A stretch of 64,000 bases of DNA, from assembly GCF_003339845.1 (NCBI RefSeq), contig NZ_PPTR01000002.1:62001-126000 (forward strand), given 5' to 3'. Below, piece after piece: positions 35,144 through 43,094 of the stretch. Numbering within the stretch: the stretch's first letter is position 1; every line of letters starts with the position of its first letter. The notes under the pieces are model-generated. The model searched no databases. It was not told the origin of the DNA and saw only the letters and a list, made by a program, of their open reading frames with translations. The position numbers were made by a program, and so were the translations under genes. The DNA comes from Gordonibacter sp. 28C (GTDB lineage: Bacteria; Actinomycetota; Coriobacteriia; Coriobacteriales; Eggerthellaceae).

Positions 35144-37630
35144 CTGCATGGGTTGGTAGTCGTCGCGCCAACCACCGAGCTGCGTGATCTGCTTGCCTGG
35201 CATGACGTCGCCATCCTGCACCTTGTAGATGCGGCAGCGCGTGCACTTGATGGGAGAGCCGATGCCGCCCGGACCCGATTGGAAGTTGCGCGTGAGGTTG
35301 TTCACGTTGTAGTCGAAGCATCCGTTCAGGTGCGGTGCAGCGGCTTCCTCCTCGGGCTTCCACCAGCCGTGCTCGGCCGAGATGCAATCATCGGGAATTC
35401 CCTCGAACACCTGGACCATCTGCTTGCAGCGCCCCTCGTTGTTCTCCATCCAAATCCAGTCGCCGTCCTGCAAGTCGTAATCGGCGGCCGTCTTTGGCGA
35501 CACCTTCACGCGGGGCTCGGGATGGAACTCGCGCATGGTGGGAGCCTGACGATGCTCGGTATGGAAGAACTCGTAGGAACGGGCGCCGTTGATCATGTAG
35601 AACGGCAGCTCTTCCATGACCTCCGGCGTGGTCTCCCAGGTTTCGGGAGCAGGCGTGTACACCGGATACGGCGGAATGCCCCATGACTGGAAGATAGTCG
35701 GCACCAGCTCGATGCGGCCGGACGGCGTGTTGAAGCCGACCTGGCCGTCGGGGCGCAGCATGCCCTTCTCGTGCTTGTTGTACGTGGCGTTCCATTCGTC
35801 GTAGGCGTGACCGCCCGCCGCAACCAGCTGGTCGAACGTGTAAGGGCATTTCGTGGTGATAGAGGGGCCGCTGTCGTCGGTAACCGACGTATGCCCCCAC
35901 TCGTCGTCGGTCGCCGCCGAGAAATTGGCCTTCTTCACCTTGCCGTCGGGACCGACGACCGCAAGGTCGGTCAGCAGATAGTCGTTGATGAAGTCTTCGG
36001 CGGAATCCCAACGCACGAACAGCTCGGGATTCAAGCGCTTGCCCAGCCAGAGCGCGATCTCCTCGTCGGACTTCGCTTCGTAGAAGCTCGTCACCTTCTT
36101 CATGGCACGCAACGGCGTCCACCAGGTACGGGCCGAGTCGCGCTCCACCGACATGGACACCGGCAAGATGATATCCGCCAAGGCGACCATCGTCGGCGTG
36201 ATGAAGGGGTCGGCGTACACGATGAAGGGTATCTTCGACATGTACTTGTAGGCACGGGGAACCTGCCCCTCGTGTCCGGCGAACGCATTGCAGCTCTGGG
36301 CCCACAGCATTTTGATCGGGTAATCCTCGCCCGTCACGGGAATCTTCCCCGCCTCGAGAACCGAGGCCATGGAATCGCAGTTGGACATGCCCACGAAGTC
36401 GAGGCCTTCGTCGCCCACCATCCACTTGCGGAACTTGCGCTCCAGCGCGCCAGGATCGGCGTAAAGGTCCACCGACGAGTAGCCGGCGTTGATGTCGAAG
36501 GAGTTGTGCACGAGCACATGCGTGCCGGGCTTCTCTATGTTGCCGCAAATGGCCATGAGGTCGCACACCGCCTCGACCCAATGCATGGACGAGCTGGTGC
36601 CCGCGTCGAAAACGAGGCCCCATTGGATGGCCCCGCGATCCGCCTGAGCGTATAGGCGGGCGGAGGCCGTGATGAGATCGGCCGGAACGCCTGTTATGGA
36701 CGCGGCCCATTCGGGGGAGAACTGCTGCACGTGCTCTTTGAGCTCGTCGTAATAGGCGCACCAGTTCTCGACGAACTCGTGATCGATGATGTCCTCGTTC
36801 ATGATGACGTGGAGCCACGCGAGCGCGATGCAGCAGTCGGTGCCGGGATGGGGCTGCAGCCAATACTCGGCGCGGGCGCCCCACCAGGTGAGCACCGGGT
36901 CGATCGACACGATCTTCGTGCCCATCTGCACGCATACGTTCAACCAGTGGCCCAGATAGCCGTCGCCGTTCGACTTCAACGGCTCGTTGCCCCATACCAC
37001 CAATACGTCGGGACGGGCCCACTCGTCGTTCGCATAGCGGTCGGGAAGCGTCTCGGACGCGTCCACGATGGGGTAATCGCCCAGCGGACCTGCGGCGCCG
37101 CACACACGCGGCATGTAGCACCACCATCCGGAGAAGTAGATGCCGCCCACGTTGGCGGTGCGGAAACACGCTCCGGCGATGAAGGGGACTTGCCAGTTGA
37201 TGTTGCGGCCCGTGCCGTGTCCCACGAGAATCGCCTCGCGGCCGAGGCCCTTGTCGTCGATCTCTTCCTTGATGTAGGTCTCGATCGTGTCGAGCGCCTC
37301 TTCCCATGAGATGCGCTCCCATTTGTTCTCGCCCCGCTCACCCGCGCGCTTCATGGGGTACTTCAAGCGCTGGGGGTGGTTGACCATCTCCTCCAAGTCC
37401 AAACAGCGCATGCACAGTTTGCCGTTCGCATAGGGGTCGAGAGGATCGCCTTCCACCTTTTCCAGCTTGCCGTCTTTGGTGTAAAGCAGAACGCCGCAGG
37501 AATCGTGGCAGCCGGGAGCGCTGTAATTGTAGGTGCGCGTGACGGTGAAGCCGCCCTCTTCCCAAACCACCTCCCCTTCGTGATACGCTTTGCGATCAAT
37601 GCCGTCCAAGAACCCTTTGTAGTCAGCCAT
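35138..37630 (-). CDS. Molybdopterin (bis-MGD) oxidoreductase large subunit, second subgroup
   Basis: 830 residues; start ATG with AAGGAGGCAAGTCC upstream. C41-x3-C45-x27-C73-x2-C76 (PGCHDSCG, KLCMRC); candidate Mo ligand C171 in SGWWCYMPRVCG, where a Trp replaces the small residue seen elsewhere. Closest relative in the window is 12934-15414 (FIAGACF, AAGPLGDYP, RTWWTPLRAMKKV, NTPSGRIELVP). The upstream promoter region shares a ~104-bp block with that of the 39023 operon. Cytoplasmic; catechol-dehydroxylase-like by family. Confidence 0.93.
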   Translation of the reverse strand: MADYKGFLDGIDRKAYHEGEVVWEEGGFTVTRTYNYSAPGCHDSCGVLLYTKDGKLEKVEGDPLDPYANGKLCMRCLDLEEMVNHPQRLKYPMKRAGERGENKWERISWEEALDTIETYIKEEIDDKGLGREAILVGHGTGRNINWQVPFIAGACFRTANVGGIYFSGWWCYMPRVCGAAGPLGDYPIVDASETLPDRYANDEWARPDVLVVWGNEPLKSNGDGYLGHWLNVCVQMGTKIVSIDPVLTWWGARAEYWLQPHPGTDCCIALAWLHVIMNEDIIDHEFVENWCAYYDELKEHVQQFSPEWAASITGVPADLITASARLYAQADRGAIQWGLVFDAGTSSSMHWVEAVCDLMAICGNIEKPGTHVLVHNSFDINAGYSSVDLYADPGALERKFRKWMVGDEGLDFVGMSNCDSMASVLEAGKIPVTGEDYPIKMLWAQSCNAFAGHEGQVPRAYKYMSKIPFIVYADPFITPTMVALADIILPVSMSVERDSARTWWTPLRAMKKVTSFYEAKSDEEIALWLGKRLNPELFVRWDSAEDFINDYLLTDLAVVGPDGKVKKANFSAATDDEWGHTSVTDDSGPSITTKCPYTFDQLVAAGGHAYDEWNATYNKHEKGMLRPDGQVGFNTPSGRIELVPTIFQSWGIPPYPVYTPAPETWETTPEVMEELPFYMINGARSYEFFHTEHRQAPTMREFHPEPRVKVSPKTAADYDLQDGDWIWMENNEGRCKQMVQVFEGIPDDCISAEHGWWKPEEEAAAPHLNGCFDYNVNNLTRNFQSGPGGIGSPIKCTRCRIYKVQDGDVMPGKQITQLGGWRDDYQPMQA

Positions 37631-37701
37631 GGACTTGCCTCCTTAATCGTTTGACGCGGGACATCGTCATAAGATCGGAGGATACGGAGCTGAAAAACGG
37701 T

Positions 37702-37805
37702 TGTCATCGTACCGTTCTTGGTGTTCCAGGCCGTACCTCATACTTGACGATGCCCCACCTTGGGAAACACAAAAAAATAAGCCTTCTCGAAAATGCAATA
37801 GGTAG
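37702..37805 (-). promoter_or_regulatory. Conserved promoter block, copy 1
   Basis: About 104 bp upstream of the 35138-37630 gene, alignable almost without gaps with 41468-41572. Shared words on the plus strand: TGTCATCGT, GTTCTTGGTGTT, TTGACGAT, GGGAAACAC, AGCCTT, ATAGGTAG. The half-sites GGTGTTCC and GGGAAACAC form an inverted pair around the TTGACGAT core. Probably bound by one of the adjacent membrane LuxR regulators. Confidence 0.6.
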
Positions 37806-37811
37806 GCCCTG

Positions 37812-38030
37812 CTAAGCCTGGTGCCGCCTAGGGTCGGGCTGTTTACTCCCCGCAACCATCCTTGTTCCGCCCGGGGCGAACGCAACGACGCCGCACGACG
37901 AGCATTGCCCTGTCGCAGGGTCCACCACGCCGCCGCAAGCGAAACACGGTATCTCGGCGGGAGGAGTGTAGTACGGGCTGTCTTCGCAGTACTTGCCGCA
38001 CCTGCCGCATTGCGTGCATGGGTAGCACAC
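37812..38030 (-). CDS. Cys-rich CGRC microprotein with zinc ribbon
   Basis: 72 residues from a GTG start; AGGAGGCGGGGGCT precedes it and overlaps the isomerase's stop codon 12 bp upstream. The N-terminus MCYPCTQCGRCGKYC has C2, C5, C8, C11 and C15; C5-x2-C8-x2-C11-x3-C15 matches a ferredoxin cluster motif. CFACGG and CSSCGV follow as a zinc ribbon. It is the last gene of the operon large subunit - ferredoxin - FKBP - microprotein. May bind an iron-sulfur cluster or zinc; function unknown. Confidence 0.75.
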   Translation of the reverse strand: MCYPCTQCGRCGKYCEDSPYYTPPAEIPCFACGGVVDPATGQCSSCGVVAFAPGGTRMVAGSKQPDPRRHQA

Positions 38031-38042
38031 AGCCCCCGCCTC

Positions 38043-38477
38043 CTATTTCAGGTCGACCAGCTCGACCCAGTACTCGAGCGTCTTTCCGGCAAACGGATGG
38101 TTGAAATCAAGCTTCACCATATCGGCAGTCATCTCCGTCACCCAAACGGGCATCTTTCTACCATCGTCGGGGTTCGTCCAAAAGATCACGTCGCCGATTT
38201 TCAAGCCGTATCCGTTCTCCACCATGGTCTTGAGATGCCATGATGCGAGCTTCTCCTGGTACTCCCCGTATCCGAGCGCGCAGGGCACTTCGATGGTCCG
38301 GCTCTCTCCCACTTCCATGTCCACGATCGCGTCCTCCACGCCGCGGGGAAGCTGCAAGGTTCCGATCGTGACGGCAAGCGGCTCGCCCGTCGAGCGATCG
38401 TCGATCGGCTCCTCGCCCAGCACGCCGCCCCGGTACCGGATGAAAGCGGTTTTTCCAACCCTGTTTGCCTGTCCCAT
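38043..38477 (-). CDS. SlyD-type FKBP peptidyl-prolyl isomerase in molybdoenzyme operon
   Basis: 144 residues; ATG at 38477 with GGAGGAGACT upstream (an ATG five codons earlier is possible). FKBP halves (FIRYRGG, PRGVEDAIVDMEVGES, LGYGEY) flank an insert-in-flap region and end LDFNHPFAGKTLEYWVELVDLK, like the isomerase at 9447. No metal-binding tail. Its position between ferredoxin and CGRC microprotein suggests a role in folding or cofactor loading of this molybdoenzyme; E. coli SlyD is known to assist metalloenzyme maturation. Confidence 0.9.
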   Translation of the reverse strand: MGQANRVGKTAFIRYRGGVLGEEPIDDRSTGEPLAVTIGTLQLPRGVEDAIVDMEVGESRTIEVPCALGYGEYQEKLASWHLKTMVENGYGLKIGDVIFWTNPDDGRKMPVWVTEMTADMVKLDFNHPFAGKTLEYWVELVDLK

Positions 38478-38522
38478 AGTCTCCTCCAGCATTTCCCTCG
38501 TGCGATCGGCCGCAATGGCCGC

Positions 38523-39020
38523 CTATGCTCCCTCGAGCTCTTCGGTCTCGTCGATCTCGCCGACCTTGGTGTCGTGGCGGTGCACGGCGTAGGACGCTTT
38601 GCCGGTTCCCTGAACCTCGATGTGAGCCGCACGGTGCGTGCTCTTGCTGCTGGGCACGAACGCGCCCTTGGCTTCGATGGGGTTGTACTGAGGCACCATC
38701 AGGAACTGCTTCGGCTTATCAACGAGCTGCTTGGAAAGCTCCTCGACCGTACCGTAGGTGATGATGTTGGACAGGCAGTGATGCACGCACATGGGCTCGC
38801 GCCCCTTTTCCGTACGCTCGGCGCACAGATCGCACAGATCGGTGAGCACCGGGAAGTAGTTCCAGTTCCAATGCGTCTCGTCGATCTTCCAAGGCCCGTC
38901 GGAGAGTACCTTGATACCCGTCTTGCCCACCGGGTAGCCATGCTCTTCCTTGCACGTAACCTGGCAAGATCCGCAGTTCGTGCAGTATTCGTAATCGATC
39001 AAAAGTCCATACGTCGCCAT
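38523..39020 (-). CDS. 4Fe-4S ferredoxin subunit with ~50-residue C-terminal extension
   Basis: 165 residues. The first ~115 match the other two-cluster ferredoxins (CTNCGSCQVTC at residues 13-23; CDLCAER, MCVHHC). The remaining ~50 (starting around VPQYNPIEAKG) are unique in the window, His-containing and acidic at the end (DETEELEGA). The ATG lies two bases after the large subunit's TAA, so they are coupled. Followed by the SlyD-type isomerase. The tail may dock the isomerase or the microprotein (inference). Confidence 0.92.
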   Translation of the reverse strand: MATYGLLIDYEYCTNCGSCQVTCKEEHGYPVGKTGIKVLSDGPWKIDETHWNWNYFPVLTDLCDLCAERTEKGREPMCVHHCLSNIITYGTVEELSKQLVDKPKQFLMVPQYNPIEAKGAFVPSSKSTHRAAHIEVQGTGKASYAVHRHDTKVGEIDETEELEGA

Positions 39021-39022
39021 GG

Positions 39023-41395
39023 TTACACCAGCTTTCCGAATTTTTCCCAGATCAGGTTCATGTCGGTGTCGTAGCTCTCGGCAATGGGCTCGATGTTGCA
39101 CACGAGGCATTTGTTCGGAGCCCCGAACCCGAGCTTGCCGAAGTGGTCGTTGGGAAGGAGGTTGTTGATGTTCGAACGGAAGTTGCCGTAGAGGTTCGGC
39201 TCATTGCCATCCTCCTCCGGGAACCACCACGCATGCTGCGCGTGGATCGTTTTCGCATCGACAGTTTCCGTGATGCGCGCCTTTTCCACGCATTCGCCGA
39301 AGGGGCTCCACAGGCGCACCCACTGACCGTCGGTGATGCCCAGGTCCTTGGCGACCTTCGGGTTGATCTCCACGATGGGGTCGGGGTTCAACTCGCGCAG
39401 GTAGGCTATCTGGCGATGCTCCGAATGGAAGAACGCGGTCGTGCGCGCACCGGTGGTGAGGATGAACGGGTACTCCTTCATGAGCTCGGGATTGGCAGGG
39501 CCGAACTCCGGCTCCAAGAAGTACGGAAGCGGATCGTCGCCGAATTGGTTGAACGCCGTCGACCACAGTTCAACGCGGCCGGTGGGCGTCGCGAAGCCGG
39601 GCTGGCCGTCTTGTCGCATCTCCCCGCGCTCGTACTTGTAGTAGTCCACGGGAATCTGGCACACCACGTTCTGGGAGACCTCGTCGAAGTACTTGCCGCC
39701 CTCCTTCTTGCCCAGGCGCAGGGCCTCCATGAACTCCTTTGCGCTTGCGAAATCCTCCCACACTTCCGGGCGAAGGCGACGCCCCAGCTCGTAGCACAGC
39801 TCGAAGTCGGTCATGGTCTCCCCCACTTCGATGGCCTTGTGCATGAACCCGGCCGTAACGGTGCAGGGCGCGTAGTGCGTGAACACCGTGCCCTCGCGCT
39901 CGGCCACGGTGGACAGCGGCAGGAATATATCGCAGGACGCCTCGATGGACGGATTCATGAACGTGTCGAAGCCGATGCAGAACTCGAGCGATTTCACGAT
40001 GGCGTCATGCCAACGCTGCGGTTCCATGGACGTGCAGCTCATGAGGTTGTTTCCGGCGTAGAAGCCCATCTTGATGGGGTACGGATCGCCCGTCTCCAAC
40101 GCGTGCAGCATCAAATCGGCATGGGCGTTCAGGATGATCATGCAGTAGGCGGGATACTGCTCGAGGCCGATCATCTTCTTCTGCAGCTCCTCGCCCACGC
40201 CTTTCTCGAAGCCGAAACCGGATTCGTTGTGACCCGCGCCCGTACCCGGCAGGATCTGCCCGCCCGGAACGTCCAGGTTGCCCGTGATGGCCATGAGGTC
40301 AACGGTCACCTGCCCGTTCTGCATGCCGTCAGTTTTCTGGTCGGCGGCGAGCCCCCATTGGATGGCGGCCGGCTTGGCTTGCGCGTACATGCGCGCGGCG
40401 GCATAAATGTCCTCGACCGGCACGTCGCATATCTCGGCAGCCTTCTCCGGCGGCATCTCCTGCACGCGCTCGGCCAACTGCTCGAAGCCGTAGCACCAGT
40501 ACTCCACGAAGTCGTGATCGTAAAGGTCCTCGTTGATGATGATGTTGAGCCAGGCCATGCCCATGGCCGTGTCGGTGCCGGCGCGCAGCTGCAAATGGAT
40601 GTCGGCGCGGGTGGCCAGCCAGTTCACGCGCGGGTCGATGACGATGAGGCGCGTGCCGCGGCGCAGCGTGTCGATGACCGCATGCCCGAAAAAGCCGTCG
40701 GGATTCGACTCGAGCGGAGCCTTGCCCCAAACCACCAGGCACTCGGTAAGCTCGTAGCGCTCGTCGTCCCACCGGTTCGGCAAAGCGCCCGCGTAATCCC
40801 ATTCGGGATACGTCGTGCCCGCGATATAGGCGATAGCCGCCAAGCGCGGCGTGTAGCAGGCGTAGCCCGACTGCGTGTAGCAGAAGTTCGGCGTGCCGAA
40901 GCACATGGTGCCGTACGGGGCGAACGTGCCCCCCTCGCGGCCGGTGCCTGCGAACACCACGATGGACTCGCGCCCGTAGGCGGCGGTGATGCGATCGTAC
41001 TCGCCTTTGATGATGTCGAACGCCTCGTCCCAGGTGATCTGCTCCCACGCATCGGCGTTGCCACGATCTTTGGGATCGCGTTTCATGGGATGCAGAAGAC
41101 GTGCCGGATTGTAAATGTAATCCTTGAGCGCGATGCACCGGGGGCACAGGCGCCCCTGGGTCACCGGGTTGTTCTCGTCCCCCTCGACTCGCACGAGCTT
41201 GCCCTCGCCGTCCACGTACAGCTTGAGACCGCATCCTACGGGGTGGCACCCCGGAGGAGACCACGGACTCGTGCGGGTGACGGTGAGGCCGTCCTCCTCG
41301 TAGCGCCACGGCTTGCCAATGTCGTTGACGTCCGAAAGCGTATCGAGCTTGACTACTTCGGCTCTTTTGTAGAATTCGTCTTCGCTCATGGCCAC
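39023..41395 (-). CDS. Molybdopterin (bis-MGD) oxidoreductase large subunit
   Basis: 790 residues from GTG at 41395 (ATG two codons in, 41389, is equally possible; GAAGGAG and AAAGGA lie upstream). C50-x4-C55-x28-C84-x2-C87; the extra Cys seen in its relatives is Ser here (SPWSPPGC). Candidate Mo ligand C180 in QSGYACYTPR. Other blocks: TPTGRVELWS, DPLPYFLEP, FFHSEHRQIAYL. Closest to the partial enzyme at 1-1279. First gene of an operon with ferredoxin, SlyD-type isomerase and CGRC microprotein. Two membrane LuxR genes lie upstream on the same strand. Confidence 0.93.
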   Translation of the reverse strand: MAMSEDEFYKRAEVVKLDTLSDVNDIGKPWRYEEDGLTVTRTSPWSPPGCHPVGCGLKLYVDGEGKLVRVEGDENNPVTQGRLCPRCIALKDYIYNPARLLHPMKRDPKDRGNADAWEQITWDEAFDIIKGEYDRITAAYGRESIVVFAGTGREGGTFAPYGTMCFGTPNFCYTQSGYACYTPRLAAIAYIAGTTYPEWDYAGALPNRWDDERYELTECLVVWGKAPLESNPDGFFGHAVIDTLRRGTRLIVIDPRVNWLATRADIHLQLRAGTDTAMGMAWLNIIINEDLYDHDFVEYWCYGFEQLAERVQEMPPEKAAEICDVPVEDIYAAARMYAQAKPAAIQWGLAADQKTDGMQNGQVTVDLMAITGNLDVPGGQILPGTGAGHNESGFGFEKGVGEELQKKMIGLEQYPAYCMIILNAHADLMLHALETGDPYPIKMGFYAGNNLMSCTSMEPQRWHDAIVKSLEFCIGFDTFMNPSIEASCDIFLPLSTVAEREGTVFTHYAPCTVTAGFMHKAIEVGETMTDFELCYELGRRLRPEVWEDFASAKEFMEALRLGKKEGGKYFDEVSQNVVCQIPVDYYKYERGEMRQDGQPGFATPTGRVELWSTAFNQFGDDPLPYFLEPEFGPANPELMKEYPFILTTGARTTAFFHSEHRQIAYLRELNPDPIVEINPKVAKDLGITDGQWVRLWSPFGECVEKARITETVDAKTIHAQHAWWFPEEDGNEPNLYGNFRSNINNLLPNDHFGKLGFGAPNKCLVCNIEPIAESYDTDMNLIWEKFGKLV

Positions 41396-41467
41396 GTCCT
41401 TTCTCCTTCTCGTCTACGGTGCCGAAGGGCACCATTGCGAGGGAGGATAACGTGGCGCGAAGCGGGC

Positions 41468-41572
41468 TGTCATCGTGGCGTTCTTGGTGTTTGCACCGAT
41501 ACCCTATATTTGACGATATTCCATCTGGGAAAACACAGGAAGATTAGCCTTGGGGGTAACACCGATAGGTAG
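41468..41572 (-). promoter_or_regulatory. Conserved promoter block, copy 2
   Basis: Counterpart of 37702-37805, starting 73 bp upstream of the 39023-41395 gene. On the plus strand GGTGTTTGC and GGGAAAACAC form the outer inverted pair around TTGACGAT. Located between the molybdoenzyme and the LuxR regulator at 41640. Confidence 0.6.
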
Positions 41573-41639
41573 AGAAACACGAGGCCCGTTTTATCTAGTA
41601 TCTGAGATACGAAACGGCATCATGCAGCCAGAAGGGCCT

Positions 41640-43073
41640 TCATTCCTCTCCGTACAGCTTCGTGTTCTCGATAAGGTTGAGCAGCTCCTGACGAGAGTGC
41701 ACGCCCGTCTTTCGATAGATGTTGCGAATATGGGTTTGCGCCGTGCTCAAAGAGATCGACAGCGCTTCTTCGATGTACTTGGCATTCCTTCCCTGAGCCA
41801 CCAGAACCAGAACCTCGAACTGGCGCTCGGAAAGATCGCACTGCTCGCCCACCACTCGACACCGTTTCTTCCAGAGGCCTTTCGTTTCCGGCATCGCGCC
41901 CCCCTCTTCCATGCTGGCCTCGGGAAAGCGCGCTTTATGACAATACGAGGCGACGAAACCGTAGGCGACCGCTATCGCCGCAGACGCCTGAATCGCAAGC
42001 ATCATATCCGTAGAAGCTATCTCGGCGATGCCGAACCCACTCGCGAATCCAACGGCCACGCCCACGTAGTCGAGCGCCCGGGCCTTTCCGTAGACGCGCA
42101 GGGCCGAAAGGCGAGATATGCGCACATGTTCGGCCACGGCGACCGTGCCGAACAAGGTGTAGACCGTGAACAGGGCCGATAGGATGCAAAGCGCAATCAA
42201 GCGAAAAACGTCGCCGAACAAATACATCGACAAGAACGCAAACATGGTCAGGGGAGGTGTGAGCGGCGACAAGCTTCGCTCGCTCACTGCGCCTTTTCGG
42301 GCGAAGTTTATCGCCAACAAGACCGCCACGACCGCCGCAACGGCTAGGCAAAGCATGCGCTCCGACCCTTCCGCCGCAGATCCGAGCACGTAACCGAACT
42401 CAAAGTTGCTAATCGAGAGCATGAGCGCCGAAGTCCATAGGATCTTTGAGCGCTTGTCCGATTCCCTATTCTCGATCGGCTCGGGAAAAACGCTCTCGGG
42501 CCTCGATTTGACCAGCACGAGCAGGCAAACCAGAGAAACCGCCCAAACGAGCACAGTGGCTATACGGGACGCCTCGTCTACCAAGTAGCTCTCAACCATG
42601 CAGACGAGAACCCCGGCACCGACCGCCGCCGAAGCGAACAGGGGAATGATCTTATGGGGTCGAGCGCATATGAAGCAAAACCAGAGAGCGCAGAGGGCAC
42701 CTAAACCCAAAGCCGCCCCGCACACGGCAATCAAAACACGCGATGGACCGAACGGAGCCAACGTGACGAGGGCCATGGAAGCCAAGCCTGCGATAGCGCC
42801 GACCACGAGAACCCCGCATCGACCAGAAGCCAACGCGTGCGACGCAAAATGAACCAAGGAAAAGGCCAAGGCCAAGGCGAGCGCGCAGCCAATGCGCATC
42901 GCGGCCGCATGACTTTCCCCCGGAGCAAAGCCGGGGACAATGAGGAACAGGGCTAGAACCGTCGCAGCGAGCGATGCGAAGCCGACAAACCCTATCAGCG
43001 TATCAAGATCGAGCTTCATCGATCCGACACGCGAAATCCCCCTGGATTCGTGCATCATATTCCCAACCTTCAT
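41640..43073 (-). CDS. Membrane-bound LuxR-family transcriptional regulator
   Basis: 477 residues; about 12 hydrophobic segments then a LuxR helix-turn-helix (LSERQFEVLVLVAQG, STAQTHIRNIYRKTG, HSRQELLNLIE). The start is uncertain: ATG at 43073, or ATG at 43058 with AAGG eight bases upstream. It follows the regulator at 43095 by 21 bp, so they are probably co-transcribed. Likely sensor for the adjacent 39023 operon, whose promoter block lies just downstream. Confidence 0.88.
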   Translation of the reverse strand: MKVGNMMHESRGISRVGSMKLDLDTLIGFVGFASLAATVLALFLIVPGFAPGESHAAAMRIGCALALALAFSLVHFASHALASGRCGVLVVGAIAGLASMALVTLAPFGPSRVLIAVCGAALGLGALCALWFCFICARPHKIIPLFASAAVGAGVLVCMVESYLVDEASRIATVLVWAVSLVCLLVLVKSRPESVFPEPIENRESDKRSKILWTSALMLSISNFEFGYVLGSAAEGSERMLCLAVAAVVAVLLAINFARKGAVSERSLSPLTPPLTMFAFLSMYLFGDVFRLIALCILSALFTVYTLFGTVAVAEHVRISRLSALRVYGKARALDYVGVAVGFASGFGIAEIASTDMMLAIQASAAIAVAYGFVASYCHKARFPEASMEEGGAMPETKGLWKKRCRVVGEQCDLSERQFEVLVLVAQGRNAKYIEEALSISLSTAQTHIRNIYRKTGVHSRQELLNLIENTKLYGEE

Positions 43074-43094
43074 CCTGGAACTCAGTCCGATGGG

